Source: CAWDNM01 sp964521195 (GTDB lineage Bacteria; Actinomycetota; Coriobacteriia; Anaerosomatales; JAAXUF01). Taken from it: a stretch of 14,061 nucleotides of DNA. Positions 1 to 6,589 of the stretch are shown piece after piece (position 1 is the stretch's first letter; each line of letters starts with the position of its first letter). The notes beneath the pieces were generated by a model, which saw nothing but the letters and a program-made list of their open reading frames with translations, made no database searches and was not told where the DNA came from. The stretch covers positions 1 to 14,061 of the forward strand of contig CAZFRE010000016.1 in the NCBI GenBank assembly GCA_964521195.1. Reading direction: 5' to 3'. The position numbers and the translations under genes are program-made.

Positions 1-960
1 GGCAACGCCGACTGCGTCGACTGCCACGCGGGCAACTACGCCCCGCACGGCTTCGGTGCCGGCAACGCTTCCGGTCACAACACGCCGGAGTACGGCGTCA
101 AGGGTGGCTTCACCAAGTTCGATGGTAGCCAGGGCCCGGTCGTCATCAACAAGGAGGCCATCGCCGGCACTGAGAGCACCAGCACTCAGGACTGGCCGCT
201 TCCCGCCTACAACGTGTTCTGGGAGGCCGGCGATCCGGATGCTCCCACGGGCGCGATGACGGGTCTGACCTGGACCTCGACCATCGAGTGCGAGGACTGC
301 CACGGCAACCTCGACGCCGCTGGTCCTCACGGTTCGTCCGCTGTGTGGAGCCTGGACCCGAACTACCCGGCTCCGTTCGAGAAGGCTGTCCTCTCGAACC
401 TGAACACGTCGGTCACCGGTATCCTCTACCGCACGTCTGACACCACCGTCGGCGCGCCGTTCGCGGCTTCGGTCGCGGGCACGCCCACCGGCATCATCTG
501 CAGCAAGTGCCACGACCTCTTCAACGCTACCAACGAGCTTGGCAACGTTGAGGGCATCGGTGGCGCCTCGAACACCGCGCACGACAGCCACCACCAGGAC
601 ACCAACGATGGTTCGGCAGACTGCGTCTCCTGCCACATCGCTGTCCCGCACGGCTGGAAGCGTCCGCGTATGCTCGTCGTCGCCTCCGACCCGGCGCCGT
701 ACAAGGCTGCCACCACTCGCGGTTCCAAGGTCCCGACCGGTCTGCCTGGTGCAGGCACGTGGTCCGGCGTTGGCGCCCGCAGCTGGTACGCTGGCGGCCC
801 GGTCTCCCTCAACACCTCTGGTGGCGTTGTGTGGGATCGCGGGAACTGCGACGGTTGCACCGGTATTCCGACCAGCTACTACGGCACCGGCAACGCCGGT
901 ATCCCGGGTAGCACCGGTAACCACCAGCCTCTTGCCACGGCGACTCTGCGCCTGAAGTAA
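1..960 (+). CDS. Secreted multihaem c-type cytochrome, C-terminal part (5' end outside window)
   Basis: The reading frame is open from base 1, so this is the last 319 residues of a longer protein. Four canonical haem-binding CXXCH motifs are visible at window-residues 5, 97, 167 and 208 (CVDCH, CEDCH, CSKCH, CVSCH). A fifth Cys pair at residue 283 reads CDGCT, so it lacks the haem-ligating His. Extra histidines next to the motifs (for example CHIAVPHGW) could be distal ligands. Motifs are 40-90 residues apart, much sparser than in compact cytochromes, with Gly/Ser/Thr/Asn-rich stretches between them, as in large extracellular cytochromes. The C terminus ends in a short polar tail with no membrane anchor or sortase signal. 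Codon use is strongly biased, which suggests high expression. The role is inferred: extracytoplasmic electron transfer, matured by the ResB/ResC encoded downstream. A strong hairpin follows the stop codon, so it is probably the last gene of its transcript. Family beyond 'multihaem cytochrome' not recognised. Confidence 0.9.
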   Translation, partial: GNADCVDCHAGNYAPHGFGAGNASGHNTPEYGVKGGFTKFDGSQGPVVINKEAIAGTESTSTQDWPLPAYNVFWEAGDPDAPTGAMTGLTWTSTIECEDCHGNLDAAGPHGSSAVWSLDPNYPAPFEKAVLSNLNTSVTGILYRTSDTTVGAPFAASVAGTPTGIICSKCHDLFNATNELGNVEGIGGASNTAHDSHHQDTNDGSADCVSCHIAVPHGWKRPRMLVVASDPAPYKAATTRGSKVPTGLPGAGTWSGVGARSWYAGGPVSLNTSGGVVWDRGNCDGCTGIPTSYYGTGNAGIPGSTGNHQPLATATLRLK

Positions 961-991
961 CTCGCTGGACGGCTCAGTTCTCTGAGTCTAT

Positions 992-1031
992 GCACGACGG
1001 GGGGCGGGCAGCGATGCCCGCCCCCCTGTGC
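992..1031 (+). terminator. Strong GC hairpin after the multihaem cytochrome
   Basis: The arms at 999-1010 and 1015-1026 are a perfect 12-bp inverted repeat (GGGGGGCGGGCA and its complement) with a 4-base loop. GCAC/GTGC at 992-995 and 1028-1031 extend it after a small internal loop. It lies 32 bases after the stop codon. There is no T-tract, which is common for terminators in high-GC bacteria, so termination rather than mRNA 3'-end protection is inferred. A smaller hairpin (CTCAG/CTGAG, 973-986) precedes it. Confidence 0.7.
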
Positions 1032-1089
1032 TGGACGGTCGTGTGCGCGCAGCGATGGCACGACCTCTGCAAAGGGCAGGACGGTAGGT

Positions 1090-1128
1090 CTCCCGCCGAT
1101 CACCCGGGTGATCGGCGATCGGCGGGAG
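1090..1128. promoter_or_regulatory. Perfect 24-bp palindrome with a duplicated right arm, upstream of the res operon
   Basis: Bases 1094-1105 (CGCCGATCACCC) are followed directly by their exact reverse complement at 1106-1117, with no spacer. The octamer GATCGGCG occurs at 1110-1117 and again at 1117-1124. The wider arm 1090-1101 can therefore instead pair with 1117-1128 (12 bp, 15-base loop). The element sits 60-120 bases before the lipoprotein-ResB-ResC operon and after a complete terminator for the upstream gene. A spacer-less palindrome suits a dimeric regulator's operator; the two competing folds would also suit an RNA switch or a second terminator. Function is inference. Confidence 0.4.
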
Positions 1129-1210
1129 GGGTACCTCGCGAGTGCGGCGAAAGCGAGCCGCACGCTTGTGTTGGCAGTCGTTAAGGATGGTGAGAGCAAC
1201 GGAGCGCCAC

Positions 1211-1858
1211 GTGTACGATAGTCTGGTTTCCGCGCGCGACACGGGACTCGGCAGGAAGATCATCGCGCGACGGCTGCTGGCCGTCGCTCTCGTGAGCGCC
1301 GCAGTCCTCTCGGTGACGGGTTGTAGTGCGCAGCAAAGCTCCGGCGCCGGCAATGGCAGCAAGGAGGCGAGCACCACTGCTGGCCACAGCATGGCGGGCG
1401 CGGTCTCGGACATCTACATCTCGAACGAGGTGCTGGCTGCGCAGCCGGAGCCGCCCGTACTCAACACGCCCGAAGACGCGGTGCGCTCCTACCTCGACTG
1501 GACGTCGTATGCCTACCGCATCGCCCAGTCGCAGGTGGCGACCCCGGTGATGACGCCGTACGAGGAGGTCCGGATCGACTCCTATACGCAGTTCAACCTT
1601 CAGCGCGATCGCGTACTCGATCAGACGCTCACATCGCTCAAGCTGGGCAAGGTGACCATGGAGGCGAGCCGCGCCCTGGTGCCTGCGCAGGAGACGTGGA
1701 GCTACAAGTACGTCTCGGTCAAGAAGGAGGGTGGCGTGCTCGAAGGACCGTACAAGGCGAGCTACGACGCGACCTACACGGTCGTGAAGAAGGACGGCTC
1801 CAAGAACCTGTGGGTCGTGGATTCCGTCGAGGCGAAGCCGCACGGCACGGTCAAGTGA
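1211..1858 (+). CDS. Lipoprotein heading the ResB/ResC operon, function unknown
   Basis: A basic n-region (GRKIIARR) is followed by a hydrophobic stretch and the lipobox SVTGC, so the protein should be lipid-anchored on the outer face of the membrane. After a Ser/Gly/Ala linker, the mature domain of about 145 residues begins near a segment reading TPEDAVRSYLDW. It ends with YTVVKKDGSKNLWVVDSVE. That helix-then-antiparallel-strand pattern resembles NTF2-like lipoproteins, but this is a shape impression, not a family match. I chose GTG at 1211 because GGAG lies six bases before it. In-frame starts at 1142 and at ATG 1187 also exist; the latter has AAGG directly abutting it, which is too close. 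The mature protein has no cysteine besides the lipid-anchored one, so it is not a ResA-type thioredoxin. Its stop overlaps the GTG start of resB, so the two are translationally coupled. A part in cytochrome c assembly is inferred from position only. Confidence 0.75.
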   Translation: MYDSLVSARDTGLGRKIIARRLLAVALVSAAVLSVTGCSAQQSSGAGNGSKEASTTAGHSMAGAVSDIYISNEVLAAQPEPPVLNTPEDAVRSYLDWTSYAYRIAQSQVATPVMTPYEEVRIDSYTQFNLQRDRVLDQTLTSLKLGKVTMEASRALVPAQETWSYKYVSVKKEGGVLEGPYKASYDATYTVVKKDGSKNLWVVDSVEAKPHGTVK

Positions 1859-3291
1859 TTCGGGACGCCTGGCGCAAGGCTATCCGGTTCGTCGGCTCGG
1901 CAGGCTTCGCCACTGGGCTTATGGTCGTCATCGCCGTCTATGCGATGGTGGCTACCCTCATCCCTCAGGTGGGCGAGAGCTGGGGGGCTGATCCCCAGGT
2001 CTGGGCCGCCGAGCACCCCGTGCTCGAGCAGATCGCGCAGACGCTGTGGCTGCACCGGGCGTTCACGTCACCGATCTTCATCGGGCTCGCGCTCGTGCTG
2101 GGTCTGTCCACCGCGTTGTGCGCGTGGGCACGAACAAAGGTGGCCATCGGCAAGGCTCGAACGCTTCGGCGCGCACTGGCCACCGATGCTGAGGGGCTGG
2201 CCGCACGACATGACTTCTCGATCCCGGTTGCAGACTCGTTCTCTGATGATGAAGTGCTTGCCCGCACGTCCGACACCCTCGAGCGGCTCGGCGTGCGGGC
2301 TTCTCGGCGGGAATCTGTGCTGTCGAGCATCTCGCAACCGTGGTCCGTGTGGGGCAGCCCGGTGTTCCACTGGGCGCTGCTCGCGCTGATTGTCGCGCTC
2401 GCCGCGGGCAACCTGCTTCGGGCCGAGGGCCAGATGGGTCTTGCTGTTGGCCAGAGCAAACCTGACAACCCGAGCAGCTACGGCATCATGAACGCCGGTG
2501 TCATGCGCAACTGGTCGACGGTGCAGCGTAGCTTCCGGCTCGACGCATTCGAGCAGACGTACGTCACCGACGGCATCGATCGCGGCGGTACGCCCACGGT
2601 CGCGCTGTTGGACAAGGACGGAAACGTGGTGCGCTCGCAGCGTGTCTATCCCAACGCGACACTCAAGCATGGTTCGGTCACCGTCTACCCCAAGGACTAC
2701 GGACTCGCCGTCGAAGTGTCGATCGCAGATCCCAGCGGGGCCGTGCTCGGCCGCTCGGTGCAGCTCGTGGACTTCGATCCCGCCGCAGAGAACGGCACCG
2801 TGTCGTCCGGCTACCTCGTGATCAATGACGGAGCGGGTAACCCACAGCTCAAGGTCTACATCACCGTGCCTGTGGCCTCCGTGAACGGGCAGCTGGACCG
2901 GAGCATCCCCGATAGTCCTCGGGCCCGATTTGTGATGCGCACGCTCGACAACCAGGTCGTACTCGATCAGACCGTCGCGCAGGGCGAAGGCGTCGACTTC
3001 CCTGCCGGCAAGGTGATCTTCAACGGCGTCGGGTACTACGCACGTCTGCAGATCGTCGATGACAGCTCGATTCCGCTGCTGTATCTCGGCTTCATAGTCG
3101 CCACGCTCGGACTGACTCTAGCCGTGGTAGTCCGACAGCGAGCCGTGCTCGCGGCGGTCGCCCACGGCGACGAAGGCAGGCGTCTCGTCGTCGCGGTACG
3201 CTTCTGGCGCAACGCTCCGACCGACCGCGACGAGATCCGGGCCGAGCTCACGCGCGTGCTGGGCACTTCTGAGAAGGGAAGCGAGTCGTGA
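1855..3291 (+). CDS. resB: ResB-family cytochrome c biogenesis protein (System II, CcsB/Ccs1)
   Basis: Together with ResC, ResB-type proteins carry haem across the cytoplasmic membrane and attach it to apocytochrome CXXCH motifs. The 478-residue product has the family layout: transmembrane segments near residues 17-37, 72-92 and 169-188, a large extracytoplasmic beta-rich domain (about 190-404), a fourth segment near 405-427, and a short basic cytoplasmic tail. His172, in PVFHWALL of the third segment, is in the right place for the transmembrane haem-ligating His of this family. The GTG start at 1855 overlaps the preceding TGA by the four bases GTGA. An upstream in-frame start at 1696 would read through the lipoprotein gene and is rejected. 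The stop likewise overlaps the start of resC. The family assignment rests on topology, motif and the certain ResC next door. Confidence 0.92.
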   Translation: MIRDAWRKAIRFVGSAGFATGLMVVIAVYAMVATLIPQVGESWGADPQVWAAEHPVLEQIAQTLWLHRAFTSPIFIGLALVLGLSTALCAWARTKVAIGKARTLRRALATDAEGLAARHDFSIPVADSFSDDEVLARTSDTLERLGVRASRRESVLSSISQPWSVWGSPVFHWALLALIVALAAGNLLRAEGQMGLAVGQSKPDNPSSYGIMNAGVMRNWSTVQRSFRLDAFEQTYVTDGIDRGGTPTVALLDKDGNVVRSQRVYPNATLKHGSVTVYPKDYGLAVEVSIADPSGAVLGRSVQLVDFDPAAENGTVSSGYLVINDGAGNPQLKVYITVPVASVNGQLDRSIPDSPRARFVMRTLDNQVVLDQTVAQGEGVDFPAGKVIFNGVGYYARLQIVDDSSIPLLYLGFIVATLGLTLAVVVRQRAVLAAVAHGDEGRRLVVAVRFWRNAPTDRDEIRAELTRVLGTSEKGSES

Positions 3292-4133
3292 ACGCCGAGA
3301 TCCTCCTGATGTGGGTCGCTCTTGCCTTCTACGCGGTCGGCACCGCCATGTACATGGTAGGTGTCACCTTCTCCAAGGAGCGCGTCTTGCGCCAAGCGCT
3401 GTGGGTGTCTGCGGCGGGTCTGGCGTTCCAGACGGCGTCGCTCGGCGTTCGGTGGGTACGCCTCGGCCACGGCCCGTATCTCGGGCTCTACGAGGTCGTT
3501 CAGGCCCTCGTGTGGTGTGTCGTGGTGTTCTTCGTAGTCGTAGCCTGGCGCTCGCCGCGGCTGAGCGCCGCCGGAATCGCGGTGATGCCGGTCGCGCTCA
3601 TCCTCTGCGGCGGTTCGATGCTGGCGCCGAAGGTGGGGCTGCCCATCACGGCGAAGCTCGCGAGCGCGTGGCTGGTCGTGCACGTCGCCTTCGCGAATCT
3701 GGCGTTCGGTGCATTCGCTGTCGCCTTCGCGCTCGCGATCGCGTACGTGGTCCGGGTTCGGTCGGCGGCCGACGGCAAGTGGGTCAAGCGCTTCGAGCGG
3801 CTGCCCGCCCAGAACGCCTTGGAAGACCTGACGGTCCGCTACATCCTCGTCGGCTTCCTGTTCTGGGGCATCATGATCGCCACAGGTGCCATCTGGGCGA
3901 ATGAGGCGTGGGGCCGCTACTGGGCGTGGGACCCGATCGAGACGTGGAGCCTCATCGTCTGGATCATCTACGCCGTCTACCTGCATGTGCGGTTCACCTT
4001 CAAGTGGTCGGGTGAACGCCTGGCATGGTTCGCGATCGCGGCCATGCCTGTCGCGCTGTTCGCCCTCATCGGCATCCCGTGGGCGTACAACACGACGCAC
4101 GCCGGCATCGGTGGTCTCGGCAAGGACCTGTAG
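3288..4133 (+). CDS. resC: ResC/CcsA cytochrome c assembly protein (System II haem lyase subunit)
   Basis: This is a 281-residue protein with about eight transmembrane segments. The WWD-type haem-handling signature runs from Trp203 to Trp220 and includes WGRYWAWDPIETW. His132 before this motif, and His233 (YLHVR) and His271 (NTTHAG) after it, match the order and spacing of the family's external and transmembrane haem-ligand histidines. The protein is shorter than Bacillus ResC and close to a minimal CcsA. Known role of the family: with ResB, presents haem at the outer membrane face for thioether bond formation. The GTG start at 3288 overlaps the resB stop (GTGA) and is preceded by GAAGGGA, a good ribosome-binding site. 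No thioredoxin-like ResA or CcdA reductant gene lies in this operon, so apocytochrome reduction must be encoded elsewhere or done differently. Confidence 0.95.
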   Translation: MNAEILLMWVALAFYAVGTAMYMVGVTFSKERVLRQALWVSAAGLAFQTASLGVRWVRLGHGPYLGLYEVVQALVWCVVVFFVVVAWRSPRLSAAGIAVMPVALILCGGSMLAPKVGLPITAKLASAWLVVHVAFANLAFGAFAVAFALAIAYVVRVRSAADGKWVKRFERLPAQNALEDLTVRYILVGFLFWGIMIATGAIWANEAWGRYWAWDPIETWSLIVWIIYAVYLHVRFTFKWSGERLAWFAIAAMPVALFALIGIPWAYNTTHAGIGGLGKDL

Positions 4134-4145
4134 GAAGCGTTTGGC

Positions 4146-4163
4146 CCGGCGGCTATCCGCCGG
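4146..4163 (+). terminator. Intra-operonic hairpin between resC and the next gene
   Basis: CCGGCGG at 4146-4152 pairs perfectly with 4157-4163 across a CTAT loop. It fills part of the 63-base gap after resC and has no T-tract. It may attenuate or protect mRNA segments rather than fully terminate, since the next gene follows at once with its own ribosome-binding site. Confidence 0.4.
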
Positions 4164-4196
4164 CAGCGGACGACAATCTCGGAGAGGTTGACCTCA

Positions 4197-4652
4197 ATGG
4201 ACGCGCTCGTGCTTGTGCTTTCGGACCCCGCAGGGCCGATCGGCCAGATCATGACGAACCAGGCCGCCAGCATCGTCATCATCCTCAACAACTACTTCCA
4301 CGACGTGGCGACCGCGACACTGCTCTCGAGTGCGGTGATTCTCCACATCCTGTGGCGCCAGGCGGAGAAGGGGAACCCGGGCGATCAGCTCGCGTTCGCA
4401 CACGCGTACAAGCCGCTCACGCTCTTCGCGCGCGTGTCGCTCGCGTGGATCATCATCGGAGGCGTGTTTCGCACGATCTTCTTCAACTTCGCCGAGTTCA
4501 TCCCGGCATCGCAGAAGAACATCATTCCGGACCTCATGATCAAGCACATCGTGCTGGTGAGCGCGGTCATAGCGGGCGCCATCCTGTGGCGTCGTTTCGC
4601 GACGCTGGCCAAGGACGTCCTCGCGCGCGAGGCCGCGGGCAAGCAGCAGTAG
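4197..4652 (+). CDS. Small histidine-bearing membrane protein downstream of resC
   Basis: The 151-residue product has hydrophobic segments near residues 22-53, 74-97 and 115-132, giving three or four membrane passes, and a basic Ala/Lys-rich C terminus. Four histidines lie in or at the edge of these segments: His35 (YFHD), His50 (ILHILW), His69 and His117 (IKHIVL). Such placement suits b-type haem or metal binding, but no named family was recognised. The ATG at 4197 is nine bases after GGAGAGG. A TTG at 4188 touches that site directly and is less likely. The gene is in line with lipoprotein-resB-resC, separated only by a small hairpin, so a link to haem delivery, quinone chemistry or cytochrome maturation is inferred from context. 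Two hairpins follow it. Confidence 0.8.
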   Translation: MDALVLVLSDPAGPIGQIMTNQAASIVIILNNYFHDVATATLLSSAVILHILWRQAEKGNPGDQLAFAHAYKPLTLFARVSLAWIIIGGVFRTIFFNFAEFIPASQKNIIPDLMIKHIVLVSAVIAGAILWRRFATLAKDVLAREAAGKQQ

Positions 4653-4654
4653 CG

Positions 4655-4674
4655 CCCGGCGCGGCTGCGCCGGG
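4655..4674 (+). terminator. Hairpin after the res operon
   Basis: CCCGGCGC at 4655-4662 pairs perfectly with 4667-4674 across a GGCT loop, starting two bases after the stop codon of the last operon gene. Confidence 0.5.
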
Positions 4675-4709
4675 AGCACGCCGGGCCTCACCGGCTCCGA
4701 CGACAGAAA

Positions 4710-4740
4710 CGGGCGCCCGACCATCGCGGTCGGGCGCCCG
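4710..4740. terminator. Bidirectional terminator between convergent genes
   Basis: The perfect 13-bp stem 4710-4722/4728-4740 (CGGGCGCCCGACC and complement) has a 5-base loop. It lies between the convergent res operon and the radical SAM gene. An A-run (GAAAC) precedes it on the plus strand, which gives a short U-run when read leftwards, so it probably serves the minus-strand gene best and both strands in part. Confidence 0.7.
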
Positions 4741-4766
4741 TCGGCGTTGTCGAGAATGCGGGTCGG

Positions 4767-6287
4767 CTACTCCTCGGGCTTGCCGCCCATCCCGGGCATG
4801 CCCGGCATCTTCGGCATCTTGATGCCGGCGGCGCCGGCGACCTCGGACATCTTGGCCATACCGATGCCGAGGAAGTCGAAGTGCTCGCCGTAGTCCTTCA
4901 TCATCTGCTTCATCGCGCTGAGCATATAGCTGCGCTTGAATCCCTCGGGGAGCGAGAGGATCTCGGACATCTTGTTCGCGTAGAAGACCATGTAGCAGCG
5001 GCCGAGCGCGATGGTGATGTCCTCCATCGACATGTTGTACGGCTCGATGATCGGGTCGACGAGGTTGTACTTCGAGTAGTCGAAGACCCGGATGCGGTCG
5101 TAGTACTCGTCCCACAACGGCGTGAACGGCATCGGAGTGATGACCGGGAACACGGCGATGTCGGGGTTGAGGCGGATCGCCTCGGCGGTCGTCGCCTTGA
5201 TGGTGTCCCACGTCTCGTTGGGGAAGCCGATCATGAACGAGGCCTCGACCATGATGTCGTGCTGCTTGAGCAGGTCGATGGCGAGCTTGTTCTGGTCGAC
5301 CGTTGTGCCCTTGTTCAGCGAGTTGAGCATCTCATCGGTGCTCGTCTCGGCGCCGAGATAGACGTGGATGATGCCGGCCTTCGCGTACTTCCACAGGATG
5401 TCGGTGTCGCGAATGATGTCCTCGACGCGCGTCTCGATGAGCAGGCGAGCGCCGATGGGGTTCTCGATGAGCAGGTCGAGCATCTTCTCCCAGCGCTCGA
5501 GGTCATGCGTTGGGTAGGCGTCGATGAGGGTGATGAACTGGACTTCGTGGTTCTTGACGAGCTGGCGCATCTCTTCGACGGCCGACTCGGCCGGACGGGC
5601 GCGCCAGTCGCCGCGCCAGAACAGGCGCTGGCTGCAGAACGAGCAGCCCATCATGCAACCGCGCGAGGTGAGCACGGATGCCATGCGGCCGTACGGCTCG
5701 ACGTTGTAGTGGTAGTCCTCCCAGTCGAGCAGGTCGAACGCGACCTCGAGGGTGTCGAGGTCCTGGATGTGCGGGCGGCCGAGGTTGGAGACGACCTCGC
5801 CATCCTTGGCGAACGCTATGCCTTTGATGTCGTCGATGACGCCACCCGCCGAGACCGTGTCCAGTATCTCGACGAGCGTCTCTTCGCCCTCACCCTTGAT
5901 GATGATGTCCGCGGTGTTCTCGGGATCCTTGAGCATCTCCTCGAACATGAACGTGGGGTGCGGACCGCCGATCAGGGTCACGATCTCCGGGTTGACCTCC
6001 TTGGCGACGCCGAGCGCCTTGAGGGCGGCAGGCACGCTCGCGGTGCTGATCGCGCCGGTGACCGGGATGTAATCAAGGGACATGACGAACTCGGGCTGGA
6101 ACTCCTCGATGGCCGCGCGAATCTCGTCGAAGCCGAGCTTCTTGTTCATCGCATCGAAGATCTTCGCTTCGTGGCCAGCCTTGCGTGCGGCGCCCGCGAG
6201 GTAGGCGATCTGAAGCGGCGGCCAGTTGCCGATCGTCTGGACGCCCCAGACGTTGTAGGGGGGCGTGACGAAGAGGATCTTGCTCAT
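4767..6287 (-). CDS. B12-binding-domain radical SAM protein (BchE-like architecture), substrate unknown
   Basis: The product has 506 residues. Residues 1 to about 145 form a cobalamin-binding-type Rossmann domain, with an N-terminal ILFVTPPYN strand and the family-typical IGGPHPT and IIKGEGEETL segments. The radical SAM core follows: Cys211, Cys215 and Cys218 form the CxxxCxxC cluster site (CMMGCSFCS). Later elements typical of the class include LGAETSTDEML and SFMIGFPNET. The B12 domain has no clear DxHxxG, as in BchE-type members. Members of this class carry out methylations, ring closures and other radical reactions in the cytoplasm; the substrate cannot be told from sequence. The C-terminal tail is a short Met-Pro-Gly repeat (MPKMPGMPGMGG). 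I chose ATG 6287 over an upstream in-frame ATG at 6362 because AGGAG lies about ten bases before it and the domain begins right there. It stands alone on its strand between hairpins. Confidence 0.9.
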   Translation of the reverse strand: MSKILFVTPPYNVWGVQTIGNWPPLQIAYLAGAARKAGHEAKIFDAMNKKLGFDEIRAAIEEFQPEFVMSLDYIPVTGAISTASVPAALKALGVAKEVNPEIVTLIGGPHPTFMFEEMLKDPENTADIIIKGEGEETLVEILDTVSAGGVIDDIKGIAFAKDGEVVSNLGRPHIQDLDTLEVAFDLLDWEDYHYNVEPYGRMASVLTSRGCMMGCSFCSQRLFWRGDWRARPAESAVEEMRQLVKNHEVQFITLIDAYPTHDLERWEKMLDLLIENPIGARLLIETRVEDIIRDTDILWKYAKAGIIHVYLGAETSTDEMLNSLNKGTTVDQNKLAIDLLKQHDIMVEASFMIGFPNETWDTIKATTAEAIRLNPDIAVFPVITPMPFTPLWDEYYDRIRVFDYSKYNLVDPIIEPYNMSMEDITIALGRCYMVFYANKMSEILSLPEGFKRSYMLSAMKQMMKDYGEHFDFLGIGMAKMSEVAGAAGIKMPKMPGMPGMGGKPEE

Positions 6288-6371
6288 AAGACTGAGTCTC
6301 CTAGAGGTCCGGTGAATGAGTCGGCGAACGCTCTCCAATGTATCACGGCAGGCATAGTTCACGCTAATCTA

Positions 6372-6380
6372 TGCTAAGAT
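6372..6380 (+). promoter_or_regulatory. Possible extended -10 promoter for the secreted-protein gene
   Basis: TGCTAAGAT fits the extended -10 form TGnTAnnnT. No good -35 hexamer is seen at 16-18 bases upstream. If used, transcription would start near 6387 and give a leader of about 200 bases. Confidence 0.25.
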
Positions 6381-6542
6381 GAATGTGTGTTCCGGGTGTG
6401 CCGACACGCCCGTGTTCGACGAACCGAGGGTCGTCGAGGTGATGTCGTGATCCGGCTGCACCGTGGTGCTCAACGGAAACTCAATCCGGAGCCAATACGG
6501 CATCAACTTCGCTACAGCATCGTTAAGCTCAGGAGTGCAAAC

Positions 6543-6570
6543 GGCGTCGGTACCCAGAGTGGCCGAGGCC
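6543..6570 (+). promoter_or_regulatory. Hairpin just upstream of a Shine-Dalgarno site
   Basis: GGCGTCGG (6543-6550) pairs with CCGAGGCC (6563-6570) with one mismatch, and CCA/TGG can pair inside the loop. The ribosome-binding purines begin at 6574 and the start codon is at 6590. It could modulate translation; this is inference. Confidence 0.35.
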
Positions 6571-6589
6571 GATGAGGAGAAGAGGACCG

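Larger units (their letters stand above)
6288..6589. other. Divergent intergenic region with a possible long structured leader for the rightward gene
   Basis: This 302-base gap separates the radical SAM gene (leftward) from the secreted-protein gene (rightward). It is less GC-rich than the genes. It holds small inverted repeats: GTTCG/CGAAC at 6414-6424, GCACC/GGTGC at 6458-6469, and an eight-base stem with one mismatch at 6543-6550/6563-6570 just before the ribosome-binding site. No known riboswitch consensus was matched by eye. Short open frames here have no convincing start signals. Confidence 0.4.

Noticed and set aside
1696..1854. Upstream extension of resB from ATG 1696
   Set aside because: It would overlap the lipoprotein gene by over 160 bases. 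The GTG at 1855 starts just before the first membrane segment and overlaps the stop, as expected for coupled genes.
3036..4100. Long minus-strand open frame (354 codons) opposite resC
   Set aside because: Antisense shadow; Arg/Asp/His-rich low-quality protein lying over a certain resC.
4881..6377. Long plus-strand open frame (498 codons) opposite the radical SAM gene
   Set aside because: It is the antisense shadow of a certain gene in GC-rich DNA: its product is an Asp/Val/Arg/Leu-rich mix with no domain, and it has no ribosome-binding site.
6440..6589. Possible c-di-GMP (GEMM) riboswitch, because of a GCAAAC and a GGCCGAGGCCGA ending
   Set aside because: The conserved core (tetraloop, GGGACGCAAAGCC-type segment and receptor) could not be laid out; only short fragments resemble it.
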